A stretch of 64,000 nucleotides of DNA. It comes from Alitta virens. Lineage: Eukaryota > Annelida > Polychaeta > Phyllodocida > Nereididae. Below are positions 22,736 through 34,400 of the stretch, piece by piece. The translations under genes and the position numbers were made by a program. How positions within the stretch are numbered: the first letter of the stretch is position 1; each line of letters starts with the position of its first letter. The DNA is taken from contig OW028575.1 in the NCBI GenBank assembly GCA_932294295.1, positions 19,410,058-19,474,057 on the forward strand, given 5' to 3'. Below the pieces are notes generated by a model. The model saw only the letters and a list, made by a program, of their open reading frames with translations. It had not been told where the DNA came from and made no database searches.

Positions 22736-22739
22736 AGTA

Positions 22740-23110
22740 AGGTGAATCTGCAAAAGGCAGGAAATACAACACATTCATACAACAGCCACACACAGACAAG
22801 ACAAGAGACAGACAACTAACATAATAAGTCATACTCACAACCATGCAACCATTTGACATATCACTTCCATTTATACATTGACATTTTTCTTCAACATTCA
22901 GTTCAGTAATGCTCTTATACATTGCACACACAGAGGTAACATTCACAGCTACACAATTGAAGACAACAACAAAAAACAACACACAACACGCACTTCATAC
23001 AATCCGCAGACAAGCTAGCTTTCACACAATACACAAAGATCACATACACACAAGTCAATGAATCTAACCATCCCCGCCATTGGATCCTTATGATCCAATC
23101 CATATATATG
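22740..23110. other. AC-rich spacer between Gypsy and BEL fragments
   Basis: Simple CACA/ACAAC-rich sequence. Cys/Val-rich minus-strand frames (62 and 85 codons) reflect the repeat composition. The BEL integrase stops abruptly at its left-hand (lower-coordinate) end and the junction with it is near 23114. Confidence 0.5.
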
Positions 23111-23113
23111 TCA

Positions 23114-26100
23114 TCATTTACAGTACATGCTAAGAATTAAACGTACAAAGCTGTCAGTCTCCATTGTATTTAACTTCTCTAAATGTACAGCTCTCATGTT
23201 TAAACAAGTAAAAATACAGCAGTACCGCTTAACCTCTTTGCGACCTTGTTTAACCATAAATGGCCCAAAACAATCAATCCCAGTGTGGGAGAAGGGAGGA
23301 TTTCCTGGAACCAACCTTTCCACTGGCAGATCAGACATTTTTTGAATGCAGGGTTTACCAAAGAGTTTTTTTTACATAGAACACAATTTTGAGCCACTCT
23401 TTTGACAACCACTCTGATTTTGGTGAACCAATATTTTTTGCGAATATCACTGACCACCCATTCAACACCACAATGAGCAACATGATGAAAATCAGGTGCA
23501 ATCAGTAGCGACACAACATGATCATGAGATACAATGGCAGGTTGATCATCAGCACTCTCAGAAATTCTGAACCTTCCTCCAACCCTAAGAACACCATCAG
23601 AACCAAGAACAGGGTCAAGTGACCTGATAGAGCTTCACTTACTCATTATTTTGCCTTGAACCAAATTGCTGATGTCATTGCAATAATGTAAGTTTTGGAC
23701 ATGCTTCAGTACAAGTGTTTCAGCTTTCTTCAACTCCTGCACCGTCAAATCACCTTCACTTTCACGTTGTTTCAGCTTAACCTTACGCACAAACCTCATC
23801 AACCAACTTGAATAACGGTTTGCTAGCTTCTCGATTTGGCTTTCATGCACAGCGATTGAACAACAAACACTACCATTTACACCTTGATCCTTTTTGACCT
23901 CGGGTCATCGACCTCCAATTGAGTTCCAAACTTTTCCTCCTTCCACTCACTCTTGTAGGTTCTCAGGAAAGCAGGTCCACTATACCATTTGTCTTCATCC
24001 AGTTCATGTGGACTTTGACCTCTTGTGACTAGATCAGCTGGGTTGTCTTGGCCGGACACAAAATGCCACTGCTTTGCTTCAGTGACTTGCCAACAAACAC
24101 ATGAAACCGACGATTTTCATTGTAGATAAATTTAAGGACTATTTCGCTGTCAACCCAGAAATAAGATGGTGTAAGAACAAGATCCAACTCTCTTTGAAGA
24201 ACAACATCAACCTTCGCCGCAAGGACAGCAGCTTGTAATTCTAACTTAGGAATTGTGATGACCTTGATTGGAGCAACTTTGACCTTACTCATGTCGAGAG
24301 CAGTGAATTTCACCATGAACATTGACCAACCTCAAATAACCACAACTTCCATATGCCGTTTGACTTGCGTCGCTGAAATGATGCAATTCAACCAACCCCT
24401 CTTCAAACATCATGGGTTTGATACACCTTGGAATTTGTAACATTGCGAGATTGCCCAAATCGTTCAACCAGGATTTCCACTTACTATCGATTGCATCAGG
24501 AACAGTTTCATCCCAGGACAACTTGTTTCTGGTAGTCTCCTGAAGGATGATCTTCCCTGTAACAACAACTGGATTAACAAGACCGAGGGGATCATAGATG
24601 AATGAGACAAATTTTAACACCTCACGTCTAGTTGTATGCGTCTTGGAATGTATATCGACCTTGAAGAAGAACGTATCACTTTCAACATTCCAAGCAATGC
24701 CCAAAACTCTAGAATTTGCATTAGACCCAATATCCTTGACTTCAACAGCTCTATCCTCTATTGGAATTGCTTGCAAAAGTACTGAATCATTTGCCATGAA
24801 CTTTGTAAGATTGAATCCACCTTTAGCCAACAACTCTTTAGTACCATGATAGACATTTAAAGCTTGTTCTCGAGAGGTAACAGACTTGAGACAGTCATCG
24901 ACATAAAAGGCATGATTGATTGTACCACAAATCAAAGTGTCAGCACCAAAATTGTCTACCAAAACTCTCCTAAGAGCGTAAGTTGAGCTACTTGGGCACA
25001 AACCTCCACCAAACAAGTGACGAGTCATTCTGTAATGCACAATATCTCCATTTTTATCAAACTACAAGAAACGCAATGAATCTCGCTTTTCAACTGGGAT
25101 AAGAACTTGATAATACATTGACTCAATGTCGGCAATCACGGCATAAGCATGTTGCTGAAACCTCAAGATGACATTTTACAACTTGTTATTCAGATCAGGA
25201 CCAGATAGACATTTTTCATTTAACGACTCACGCTCATATTTAGCTGCACAATCGAAAACGACTGTTAACTTCTTGGGTTTTTTTTCATTGACAAACAGCA
25301 TGGTGAGGTAAGTACCACACGCGACCTTCAGCATTAATATCTGGCGACTTTTCAGCATACCCATTTTCTAACAACTTGTTTATCTCAGTGTCATATTTTG
25401 CCTACAGCCCCTTTTTTTGCACACTCTTTTTTGTTGACATCAACCGTGACTTTGCCATGACAAAATTGTTTGGTACATTAACATTTGGTCGCCAAGGAAT
25501 TGGTAACTCATAATGGTCATTGATCAGTTTGCATTCCCTGTTCCACAATGAGATAACTTCTTTATCTTCTACGGACCACGAGCACTTGTCACCCAATCCT
25601 TCATTTTCAATATCCCACAAGGCATTAATCTGATCATCAACAGAGAGGTTTGCACTAATGAAGCGAGATACAATGCTACTTTTTACATTTGTGATTCTAG
25701 AAGGACCATTTAATGCCCAACCTAGTAATGTTCTAGTGGCAATTGGCTCATTTTTACAACCTTTTCTCACTTCGAACGGTACAATTGCCTCTGCGTGATC
25801 TTGCCCAATGAAAATCTGGAGAATATTTACATCACCAACATTTGAACAAACCCTTGTAAATGTTCAAACTTTCTCAAGTCAACAACAGGTGTTTGGATGG
25901 GATTTTTTGTCAACAACATACACGTTTGATAGCTTGAGGGATTGTTCACCATCCATTGAACTGAAATTTACGACTTTGGAAGTTACTTCTTCAGATTTAC
26001 CAAGAGAATTTAACCAATACTTAGTCTTGTGACCTTCTAATACCAAATTTTCAAATTGTACAAAGACTGCCACTTGAAGCAGTATCTAACAACGCTAAAA

Positions 26101-26150
26101 CAGTGTGGCTATCATTTACACATACTTCGACAACGGGCATATGCACATTA
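23114..26150 (-). pseudogene. BEL/Pao retrotransposon pol, decayed
   Basis: Minus strand from 26150 downwards. Aspartic protease ALLDTASSGS at 26075-26105. A17/DUF1758-type block (GQDHAEAIVPFEVRKG, then RTLLGWALNGPS) near 25690-25810. RT start [20 protein letters not shown] near 25200-25270. RT motif A VIADIESMYYQVLI near 25110-25145. HLFGGGLCPSSSTYALRR and the catalytic YVDD at about 24890-25015. RNase-H-like KLELQAAVLAAK near 24200-24240. Integrase H-H-C-C zinc region near 23370-23500. First integrase Asp (HTGIDCFGPF) near 23280. The copy is cut after that Asp, so the second Asp and Glu are missing. At least five frame or stop breaks separate the blocks. No LTRs found: the 5' part ends at a SINE head near 26160. 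Confidence 0.85.
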
Positions 26151-26159
26151 ACACTCTCT

Positions 26160-26225
26160 CCTTCAGAGGAGCAGACAAGTCTCACCACTAGACCACCCAA
26201 CTGCATGCAACTTAACATGATTTAA
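26160..26225 (-). mobile_element. SINE head fragment
   Basis: Reverse complement reads GGGTGGTCTAGTGGTGAGAC and TTGTCTGCTCCTCTGAAGG, the tRNA-like A-box head shared with copies at 27360-27505 and 30836-30915. Body missing. It adjoins the truncated BEL protease. Confidence 0.65.
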
Positions 26226-26593
26226 AATAACCCATTTAGACCTACTAAGACCACATATGCTAAATCACTCCTGGGTGCATATGCCGAACAAAAGCTTGTG
26301 TTTTTACAAACTTAGACCTTCTAAGGCCACATACTCTAAAAGCACTCCTATGTACTTATTCTAAAAATTCTCCGTATTTTAGCTGTTTAGTATCTTAAAA
26401 GCTAAATGCAAATCAATAATTTAGACGTTCAAAAGCCACATATGCTAAATCACTCCTGGGTGCTTATGCCTAACAAATTCTTGTGTTTTTACAATTTAGA
26501 CCTTCTAAGGCCACATATCCTAAGTGCTGAAATACCAAAAACCATCTGTCTTTATTAATTAAGAATATATAATCAATTACCCAGAATCCAAAA
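26226..26593. repeat. Degenerate AGACCTTCTAAGGCCACATA repeats
   Basis: The words TTAGACCTACTAAGGCCACA and AGACCTTCTAAGGCCACATA recur at about 26240, 26320, 26420 and 26505, each followed by CTAAATCACTCCTGGGTGC-like text. A roughly 90-100 bp degenerate tandem array related to the SINE tails further right. Confidence 0.65.
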
Positions 26594-27119
26594 CTTAACA
26601 CTGAGCAAAAGAAACAAAAGTTGAAAGCATTCTTTTGAAAGAATACCTCAAACTTCATATCCCTTATGGAAAGCCAAATTTGAATGCATCACCTTAACTG
26701 CTCTCATTTTTGCAATATATTGTACCATTCATACACGAGTAATGCCAGATCCGTTAGTCTATGCTTTACATCTGATAGGGGCTCTCTGAAATAGAGAAAC
26801 ATGGTGTAAGTACAAATCTTCAATAACTTCGTAAACATCTAAAGAACTCCATTATATGAAAATATGGTTTCATCTATTTATCAAACCGTCAGTCAGTCAA
26901 GTATAGAAATAAAAACCTGGTCCTTCGGTGATCTGTGAATCACCTGGTCCAGCGATGAGTACAGTTGTCTGGTCAATCCTATCACCCTCTTACAATAATA
27001 TGTCAATTAATGAATCAATTACATCATGTAACAATTCCTGTGAATCGTACGTAACTTTACAGAATAAATATGAACAAATTACCCAATCTATGCAAATCAC
27101 TAATTCAGGCCTTCTAAGG
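26594..27119. repeat. Composite unit U, copy 1
   Basis: Starts AACACTGAGCAAAAGAAAC and runs through CCCTTATGGAAAGCCAAATT, TGAGTACAGTTGTCTGGTC and ATATGTCAATTAATGAATCA. Colinear with 27548-27620 plus 30378-30845, and with 30968-31445. Non-coding. Confidence 0.85.
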
Positions 27120-27310
27120 CACACTCTTGTGCCAAAATATTACAGAGAGACATCCAGCTGGGATGTTGATCATGAAGGAGGCTCCTCCTGGGTTTGAATC
27201 GAAGTCCTTCAAAGGCATTAGTAGGTCTAAATTGGCTATTTCGGATCATGTTGAATTGCATGCAGCTGGGTGGTCTAGTGGTGAGACCTAGACCTACTAA
27301 TGCCATATAT
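27120..27310. mobile_element. SINE copy, rearranged
   Basis: The left part is minus-oriented body (GACATCCAGCTGGGATGTTG, then CCTGGGTTTGAATC). The right part has a plus-oriented A-box head, GGGTGGTCTAGTGGTGAGAC at about 27269-27288. The head and body orientations conflict, so two partial copies are joined. Confidence 0.6.
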
Positions 27311-27359
27311 CCTAAAGGAGTGCTTATGCCAAAATTTTGTGATAGCTATGAATATCACT

Positions 27360-27505
27360 AATTCAGGCCTTCTAAGGCATTGTCTTATGCCAAAATCTGA
27401 GAGAGAGACATCCAGCTGGGATGTTACTCATGAAGGAGGCCGGTCCTGGGTTTAAATCCAAGTCCTTCAGAGGAGCAGACAAGTCACCACTAGACCACCC
27501 AGCTG
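27360..27505 (-). mobile_element. tRNA-headed SINE copy
   Basis: Minus strand: GGGTGGTCTAGTGGTGA head, TGCTCCTCTGAAGGACTTGG, B-box-like GGATTTAAACCC, then body CTTCATGAGTAACATCCCAG and CTGGATGTCTCTCTCAG, ending in GGCCTTAGAAGG-like tail. The same head and body as the plus copy at 35456-35730. Confidence 0.7.
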
Positions 27506-27547
27506 CATGCAACATGATCCGAAATAACAAATTTAGACCTACTAAGG

Positions 27548-27620
27548 CCACTCCTAACACTGAGCAAAAGAAACAAAAGTTGAAAGCATTCTTTTGAAAG
27601 AATACCTCAAACTTCATATC
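27548..27620. repeat. Composite unit U, copy 2 (left part)
   Basis: Begins like copy 1 and is interrupted after ATATC by the LINE at 27621-30377. It continues at 30378. Confidence 0.85.
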
Positions 27621-30377
27621 AATCAATCAATCAATCATCATTTTATTCACCACTATATTTAACAATCATACATAGTCAAAACAAAAAAAATTAAAATTAT
27701 TTAGTGGAGGAGAACCCTCTAAGGCATTTAGGTGCCGCTATCGAAGGACCACCTATAGTTAACTTGAAGTAAATGTTTGCAATACAAATTTAATTCAGCA
27801 GATCAGCAAAAAGGTTCTACAAAGTAGACTGCCGCTTCACTGGAAAGGATCACTCACATGAAATCAGTACTAGCTATTTGTATATATAATAAATAGTTAA
27901 GGATTAGAATATACTGGTCGGAGTTAGTTGGACACATTTAACAGTTTCTTTCACAGACATAACAGGTTGGTAGCGAGCAGTGATCTGAATATGAATTGAT
28001 GGTTAGTTTCTTAATATATTTCTTAAAGCCATCAAAACTATGTGTGAAAATTTTATCTCTTATATTTATACTCATGTTTTTAAAAAGTTGAGGGTATCGG
28101 TATGTAATACTGCACTTAGCAAATTCATGTCTAATCTGGGGTGGTCTATACATAAGATTTTGTCTAGTGGGGTAATTTTGACTGGTAATTTTCAAAGACT
28201 GCAAGAGGGTCATAAAATAAACTGGAAGGTTGCCATTTTCTGCTCTATAGCTAAATTTATAGTCATGCAGCGCACATAGGTCATCAAATTTGAGCAGATT
28301 TAAAGCTTTAAAAACCCCACTTGTGTGAGCATTATGTTTGCTCCTTGTCATATGTCTAATGGCTTTTTTTTTGTAATTTTGAAATTTTGTTACCTTTCAC
28401 ACCCCAAATTAATAAGCCATAGTTTATATAGGATAGTATTAGTGAGTTATAAATGTTCAGAATTGCATTGATAGGGATAAAGTTTTTCAATTTATTGATA
28501 ATGCCCGAGGTCCTACTTATCTTTTTACCAATGATATATATGTGCTGACCCCATTTCAATTTAGAGTCAATCACAATGCCAAGGAGATTAAAGCTCTCGA
28601 CAAATTCAATAGTATGGTTTTCCATTTTTAAGTGGAGTTTACAAACTTCCCTTTGGGCAGTATGAAAAATCATAGCCTTAGTTTTGGTGGTATTCAGAGA
28701 CAATTTATTTAGGTTTAACCAATTGCTAACTTTACTTAGCTCATTATTTATACTGGATTCTAAATCAGTTTCACCAAAGGAGTTTAGTGTTGCCATCAGA
28801 GTGGAATCATCGGCATAGATGACTGGATAAAACCGGTCTGTGGCATGGACCAGATCATTAATATATATAATGAAAAGAAGGGGTCCTAGAATGGACCCCT
28901 GAGGAACTCCTACTGTTAAGGGCATTAGATCAGAGGATATATCTTCAAGCTTAACATACTGCAGTCTGTTTGACAGATAACTTTTCATAAAATCTAGAGA
29001 CTCATTTTGAAAACCATAATGTTTCACTTTATATAATAGGATATCATGGTTAAGTGTGTCAAAGGCCTTTGATAAGTCTAAATATACATTTAAAGGTGTT
29101 AATTTTTTGTCCATAGATGTTATAATTATTTCAACTACCTCAAGGACTGCATATTCGGTTGAGTGGCAAGTCCTGAAACCATACTGGCTTTGATAGAAAA
29201 GATTTGATTTCATAAAGTATTCATAGATTTGAGCATGCATGATTTTTTCAAAGACCTTTGACACACTTGGAAGAATTGAGATCGGCCTATAATTTTCAAA
29301 TTTAAAATTTTCATTTTTCTTGAATATTGGAAGAACTTGAGCTATTTTGAGCTTATTCGGAAAAGTGCCAGCTTGAATACATTTATTGAACAGTAAAATT
29401 ATTGGGTGAGCTAATTCTAGTTTGCAATGTTTTAATAGTTTAGTAGATAACCGGTCAATGCCACAGCTGCTCTTAGGTTTTAAGTTGTCTATTGTTTTAA
29501 TTATTACAGGTACAGTTGCAGGATTAAAGAGAAACGTTTGGTGAGCCGGATTCTTCAAGAACTTTCTAAAAGTATCATGACTATGGTTACTTATAGAAGA
29601 GGCAAGTTTAGGTCCGATTTCCACAAAATATTGTTAAATTGTTGAGCTATATTCTTGGGGTCAGTTTCAAAGTTATCATTTATCAAAAATTGCTTTGGGA
29701 ATGCATTAGTTACCTTCTTGTTTTTTATTATTTCGTTGATCATATTCCAGGTTTTCTTTATATTGTTTTTATAGTTGTCAAAATATTTAGCATAGAAGGA
29801 CTTCTTTGCTAAACGAATGGATTGTTTTAAGATTTTGTTATAAGAATTCAGATTGTTTTTAAGTACTAAATATCTAGGGTTGTCCGCTGTGGTTAACTTT
29901 AATTTCTGATATAATTTGTCTCTAAAAGCAATAAAGCGAAGGATTCCAGTAGTAATCCAATCATTATTTTTATTTTTGTATTTATTGAACCTTTTATATT
30001 TAATAAGGAAATGTTTATTTATGAGCGAGTGAAGGATATCATCAAACTTATTGTAGCTAGTATTGGCATCAGAGTCTATTAAGGTATGAAATGTTTCTAC
30101 GATATTTGGTTCCATTAGCGCATTTTTAAAATTCATAATAGAATCCCTGCTCTCACAGAAAACTTTAATGCGTTTTTGTGTTGACTCTTTTGTGAATAGG
30201 TAATCTAAGGACAGAAAATACGGCAAGTGATCCGAGATATTGCTTATTAAGATTCCAGATGTTGTATTTGAATATCTCACTGAAAGCTTGACAAAGAAGT
30301 TGTCTATTAGAGTCCTTTTACGATGAGTCAATCTCGTTGGCATAGTGATTTTGGGGAGGTAGCCTTGAGATAGTAAA
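27621..30377 (-). mobile_element. Young 5'-truncated non-LTR retrotransposon
   Basis: ATATC (27616-27620) is repeated at 30378-30382, a 5-bp target duplication that exactly restores unit U copy 2. On the minus strand the 3' end is a short (ATTG)n tail. The 5' end starts inside the endonuclease domain, the usual result of incomplete reverse transcription. The element carries one pol reading frame broken by only two single-base changes, so the insertion is recent on the timescale of its neighbours. Clade is likely within the Jockey superfamily (FVKLS..SDH, then PxxIYADDSTL), not fixed further. Confidence 0.85.
27938..30343 (-). pseudogene. LINE pol: endonuclease end, RT, C-terminal domain
   Basis: From 30343: the C-terminal part of an APE-type endonuclease (THRKRTLIDNFF, then ISDHLPYFLSL with the catalytic SDH). 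Then a linker, then RT with FRTCHSTEYAV, the YLDLSKAFDTLNHD motif (catalytic Asp), GVPQGSILGPLLF and the IYADDSTL box. The C-terminal domain ends in a Cys-rich CSLPTCYVCERNC at 27938. Two one-base lesions: a missing base near 29632 that shifts frame at the linker/RT boundary, and an extra A in a nine-A run (minus sense) near 28363-28371 that gives a premature stop before the last ~137 codons. All RT catalytic residues are intact. 27621-27937 is 3' untranslated. Confidence 0.9.
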
Positions 30378-30845
30378 ATATCCCTTATGGAAAGCCAAAT
30401 TTGAATGCATCACCTTAGCTGCTCTCATTTTTGCTATATATTGTACCATTCATACCCGAGTAATGCCAGATCCGTTAGTCTATGCTTTACATCTGATAGA
30501 GGCTGTCTGAAATAGAGAAACATGGTGTAAGTACAAATCTTCAATTACTTCCGTTAACTTCTAAAGAACTCCATTATATGAAAATATGGTTTCATCTATT
30601 TATCAAACCGTCATTTAGTCAAGTGTATAGAAATAAAAACCTGGTACTTCAGTGATATGAGAATCGCCTGGTCCAGCGATGAGTACAGTTGTCTGGTCGA
30701 TCCTATTACCCTCTTACAATAATATGTCAATTAATGAATCAATTACATTATGTAATTCCTGTGAATCCTATGTAACTTGACAGCATAAATATGAACAAAT
30801 TCCCTAAAAATAGTTCTATGCAAATCACTAATTCAGGCCTTCTAA
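30378..30845. repeat. Composite unit U, copy 2 (right part)
   Basis: Resumes at ATCCCTTATGGAAAGCC and runs to ATGCAAATCACTAATTCAGG, parallel to 26655-27110. Confidence 0.85.
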
Positions 30846-30915
30846 GGCATTGTCTTGTCCTGGGTTTGAATCCAAGTCCTTCAGAGGAGCAGACAAGTCT
30901 CACCACTAGACTACC
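30836..30915 (-). mobile_element. SINE copy (short body)
   Basis: Minus strand TCTAGTGGTGAGACTTGTCT, TGCTCCTCTGAAGGACTTGG and GGATTCAAACCCAGGACA, then a tail joined directly to GGCCTTAGAAGG-type sequence. Most of the body is deleted relative to 27360-27505. Confidence 0.65.
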
Positions 30916-30967
30916 CAGCTGCATGCAACATGATCCGAAATAACAAATTTAGACCGACTGAGGCCAT

Positions 30968-31445
30968 CCCTGACACTGAGCAAAAGAAACAAAATTTGAA
31001 AGCATTCTTTTGAAAGAATACTTCAAACTTTATACCCCTTATGGAAAGCCAAATTGGAATGCATCACCATAGTTGCTCTCATTTTTGCTATACTACCATT
31101 CATACCCGAGTAATGCCAGATCCGTTAGTCTATGCTTTGCATCTAATAGAGGCTTTCTGAAAAGGAGAAACATCATATAAGTACAAATCTTCAATAACTT
31201 CTGGTTAACTTCTAAAGAACTCCATTCTATGAAAATACAATTTCATCTATTAATAAAATCATCAGTCAGTCAAATATATCAATGAAAACCTGGTCCTTTG
31301 ATGATCGTCTGGTCCAGCGATGAGTAGAGTAGTCTGGTCGATCCTATTACCCTCTTACAATAATATTAATTAATAAATCAATTACATTATGTAACAATTT
31401 CAATGAATCCTACTTTACATTACATGATAAAATATGAAAAAACTT
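30968..31445. repeat. Composite unit U, copy 3
   Basis: Third colinear copy, beginning GACACTGAGCAAAAGAAAC. More diverged, with small deletions. Its right end runs into the satellite array. Confidence 0.8.
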
Positions 31446-31459
31446 CCGCGCACCGCAAA

Positions 31460-34400
31460 AACGCACCCAGCCTTACCATAGCCCAGAACATTATTATGCC
31501 TTTTTGATAAGAATGCACCAAGCCTCACTAAAGCCCAGAACATTCCTATGCCTTTTTGATAAGAATGCACCAAGCTTTACTAAAGCCCAGAACATACCTA
31601 TGCTTTTTTGCCAAGAATGCACCAGGCTTTACTAAAGCCCAGAACATTCCAATGCCTTCTTGCTAAGAATGCACAAAGCCTTACTAAAGCCCAGAACATT
31701 CCTATGCCTTCTTGCTAAGATTGAACAAAGCCTTCCTAAAGCCCAGAACATTCCAATGCCTTTTTGATCAGAATGCACCATGCTTTACTAAAGCCCAGAA
31801 CATTCCTATGCCTTTTTGCTAAGAATGCACCTAGCCTTACTAAAGCCCAGAACATTCCTATGCCTTCTTGATAAGAATGCACCATGCTTTACTAAAGCCC
31901 AGAACATTCCTATGCCTTTTTGATAAGAATGCACCAAGCTTTACTTTAGCCCAGAACATACCTATGCCTTTTTGCTAAGAATGCACCATGCTTTACTAAA
32001 GCCCAGAACATTCCTATGCCTTTTTGATCAGAATGCACCAAGCCTTACTAAAGCCCAGAACATTCCTATACCTTTTTGATAAGAATGCACCAAGCTTTAC
32101 TAAAGCCCAGAACATTCCCATACCTTTTTGATAAGAATGCCCAGAACATTCCTATGCCTTTTTGATAAGAATACACCATGCTTTACTAAAGCCCAGAACA
32201 TTCTTATACCTTTTTGCTAAGAATGCACCTAGCCTTACTGAAGCCCAGAACATTCTTATACCTTTTTGCTAAGAATGCACCTAGCCTTACTGAAGCCCAG
32301 AACATTCCTATACCTTTTTGCTAAGAATGCACCTAGCCTTACTGAAACCCAGAACATTCCTATGCCTTTTTGATAAGAATGCACCATGTTTTACTAAAGC
32401 CCAGAACATTCCCATACCATTTTGATAAGAATGCCCAGAGCATTCCTATGCCTTTTTGATAAGAATGCACCAGGCTTTACTAAAGCCCAGAACATTCCTA
32501 TACCTTTTTGATAAGAAAGCACTAAGCTTTACTAAAGCCCAGAACATTCCCATACCTTTTTGATAAGAATGCCCAGAACATTCCTATGCCTTTTTGATAA
32601 GAATGCACCTGGCCTTACTAAAGCCCAGAACATTCCTATACCTTTTTGATCAGAATGCACCAAGCCTTACTGAAGCCCAGAACATTCCTATGCCTTTTTG
32701 ATAAGAATGCACCAAGCCTTACTGAAGCCCAGAACATTCCTATGCCTTTTTGATAAGAATGCACCAAGCCTTACTGAAGCCCAGAACATTCCTATGCCTT
32801 TTTGATCAGAATGCACCTAGCCTTACTGAAGCCCAGAACATTCCTATGCCTTTTTGATCAGAATGCACCAAGCCTTACTGAAGCCCAGAACATTCCTATG
32901 CCTTTTTGATAAGAATGCACCTAGCCTTACTGAAGCCCAGAACATTCCTATGCCTTTTTGATAAGAATGCACCAAGCTTTACTGAAGCCCAGAACATTCC
33001 TATGCCTTTTTGCTAAGAATGCACCTAGCCTTACTGAAGCCCAGAACATTCCTATGCCTTTTTGATCAGAATGCACCAAGCCTTACTGAAGCCAAGAACA
33101 TTCCTATGCCTTTTTGATAAGAATGCACCTAGCCTTACTGAAGCCTAAACCATTCCTATGCCTTTTTGATAAGAATGCACCTAGCCTTACTAAAGCCCAG
33201 AACATTCCTATGCCTTTTTGCTAAGAATGCACCAAGCCTTACTGAAGCCCAGAACATTCCTATGCCTTTTTGATAAGAATGCACCTAGCCTTACTAAAGC
33301 CCAGAACATTCCTATACCTTTTTGATCAGAATGCACCAAGCCTTACTGAAGCCAAGAACATTCCTATGCCTTTTTGCTAAGAATGCACCTGGCCTTACTG
33401 AAGCCCAGAACATTCCTATGCCCTTTTGCTAAGAATGCACCAAGCCTTACTGAAGCCCAGAACATTCCTATGCCTTTTTGATAAGAATGCACCTAGCATT
33501 ACTGAAGCCCAGAACATTCCTATGCCTTTTTGATCAGAATGCACCAAGCCTTATTAAAGCCCAGAACATTCCTATGCCTTTTTGACAAGAATGCACCTAG
33601 CCTTACTAAAGCCCAGAACATTCCTATGCCTTTTTGATAAGAATGCACCTAACCTTACTGAAGCCCAGAACATTCCTATGCCTTTTTGATAAGAATGCAC
33701 CAAGCCTCACTAAAGCCCAGAACATACCTATGCCTTTTTGATCAGAATGCACCAAACCTTACTAAAGCCCAGAACATTCCTATGCCTTTTTGACAAGAAT
33801 GCACCAAGCCTTACTAAAGCCCAGAACATTCCTATGCCTTTTTGACAAGAATGCACCTAGCCTTACTAAAGCCCAGAACATTCCAATGCCTTTTTGATAA
33901 GAATGCACCTTGCCTTACTGAAGCCCAGAACATTCCTATGCCTTTTTGATAAGAATGCACCTAGCCTCACTGAAGCCCAGAACATTCCTATGCCTTTTTG
34001 ATAAGAATGCACCATGCTTTACTAAAGCCCAGAACATTCCTATACCTTTTTGATAAGAATGTCCAGAACATTCCAATGCCTTTTTGATAAGAATGCACCA
34101 TGCTTTACTAAAGCCCAGAACATTCCTATACCTTTTTGATAAGAATGCACCAATCTTTACTAAAGCCCAGAACATTCCTATACCTTTTTGATCAGAATGC
34201 ACCAAGCTTTACTAAAGCCCAGAACATTCCTATACCTTTTTGATAAGAATGCACCAAGCTTTACTAAAGCCCAGAACATTCCCATACCTTTTTGATAAGA
34301 ATGCACAGAACATTCCTATGCCTTTTTGATAAGAATGCTCCATGCTTTACTAAAGCCCAGAACATTCCTATGCCTTTTTGATCAGAATGCACCAAGCTTT

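Noticed and set aside
22725..23103. Cys/Val-rich membrane-like proteins between the Gypsy and BEL copies
   Set aside because: Frames mirror CACA/ACAAC simple sequence; no envelope-like motif and both neighbours are dead fragments.
33936..34205. 89-residue repetitive minus-strand protein
   Set aside because: Lies wholly inside the 52-bp satellite; 52 is not a multiple of three, so the frame survives only where 34-bp units compensate.
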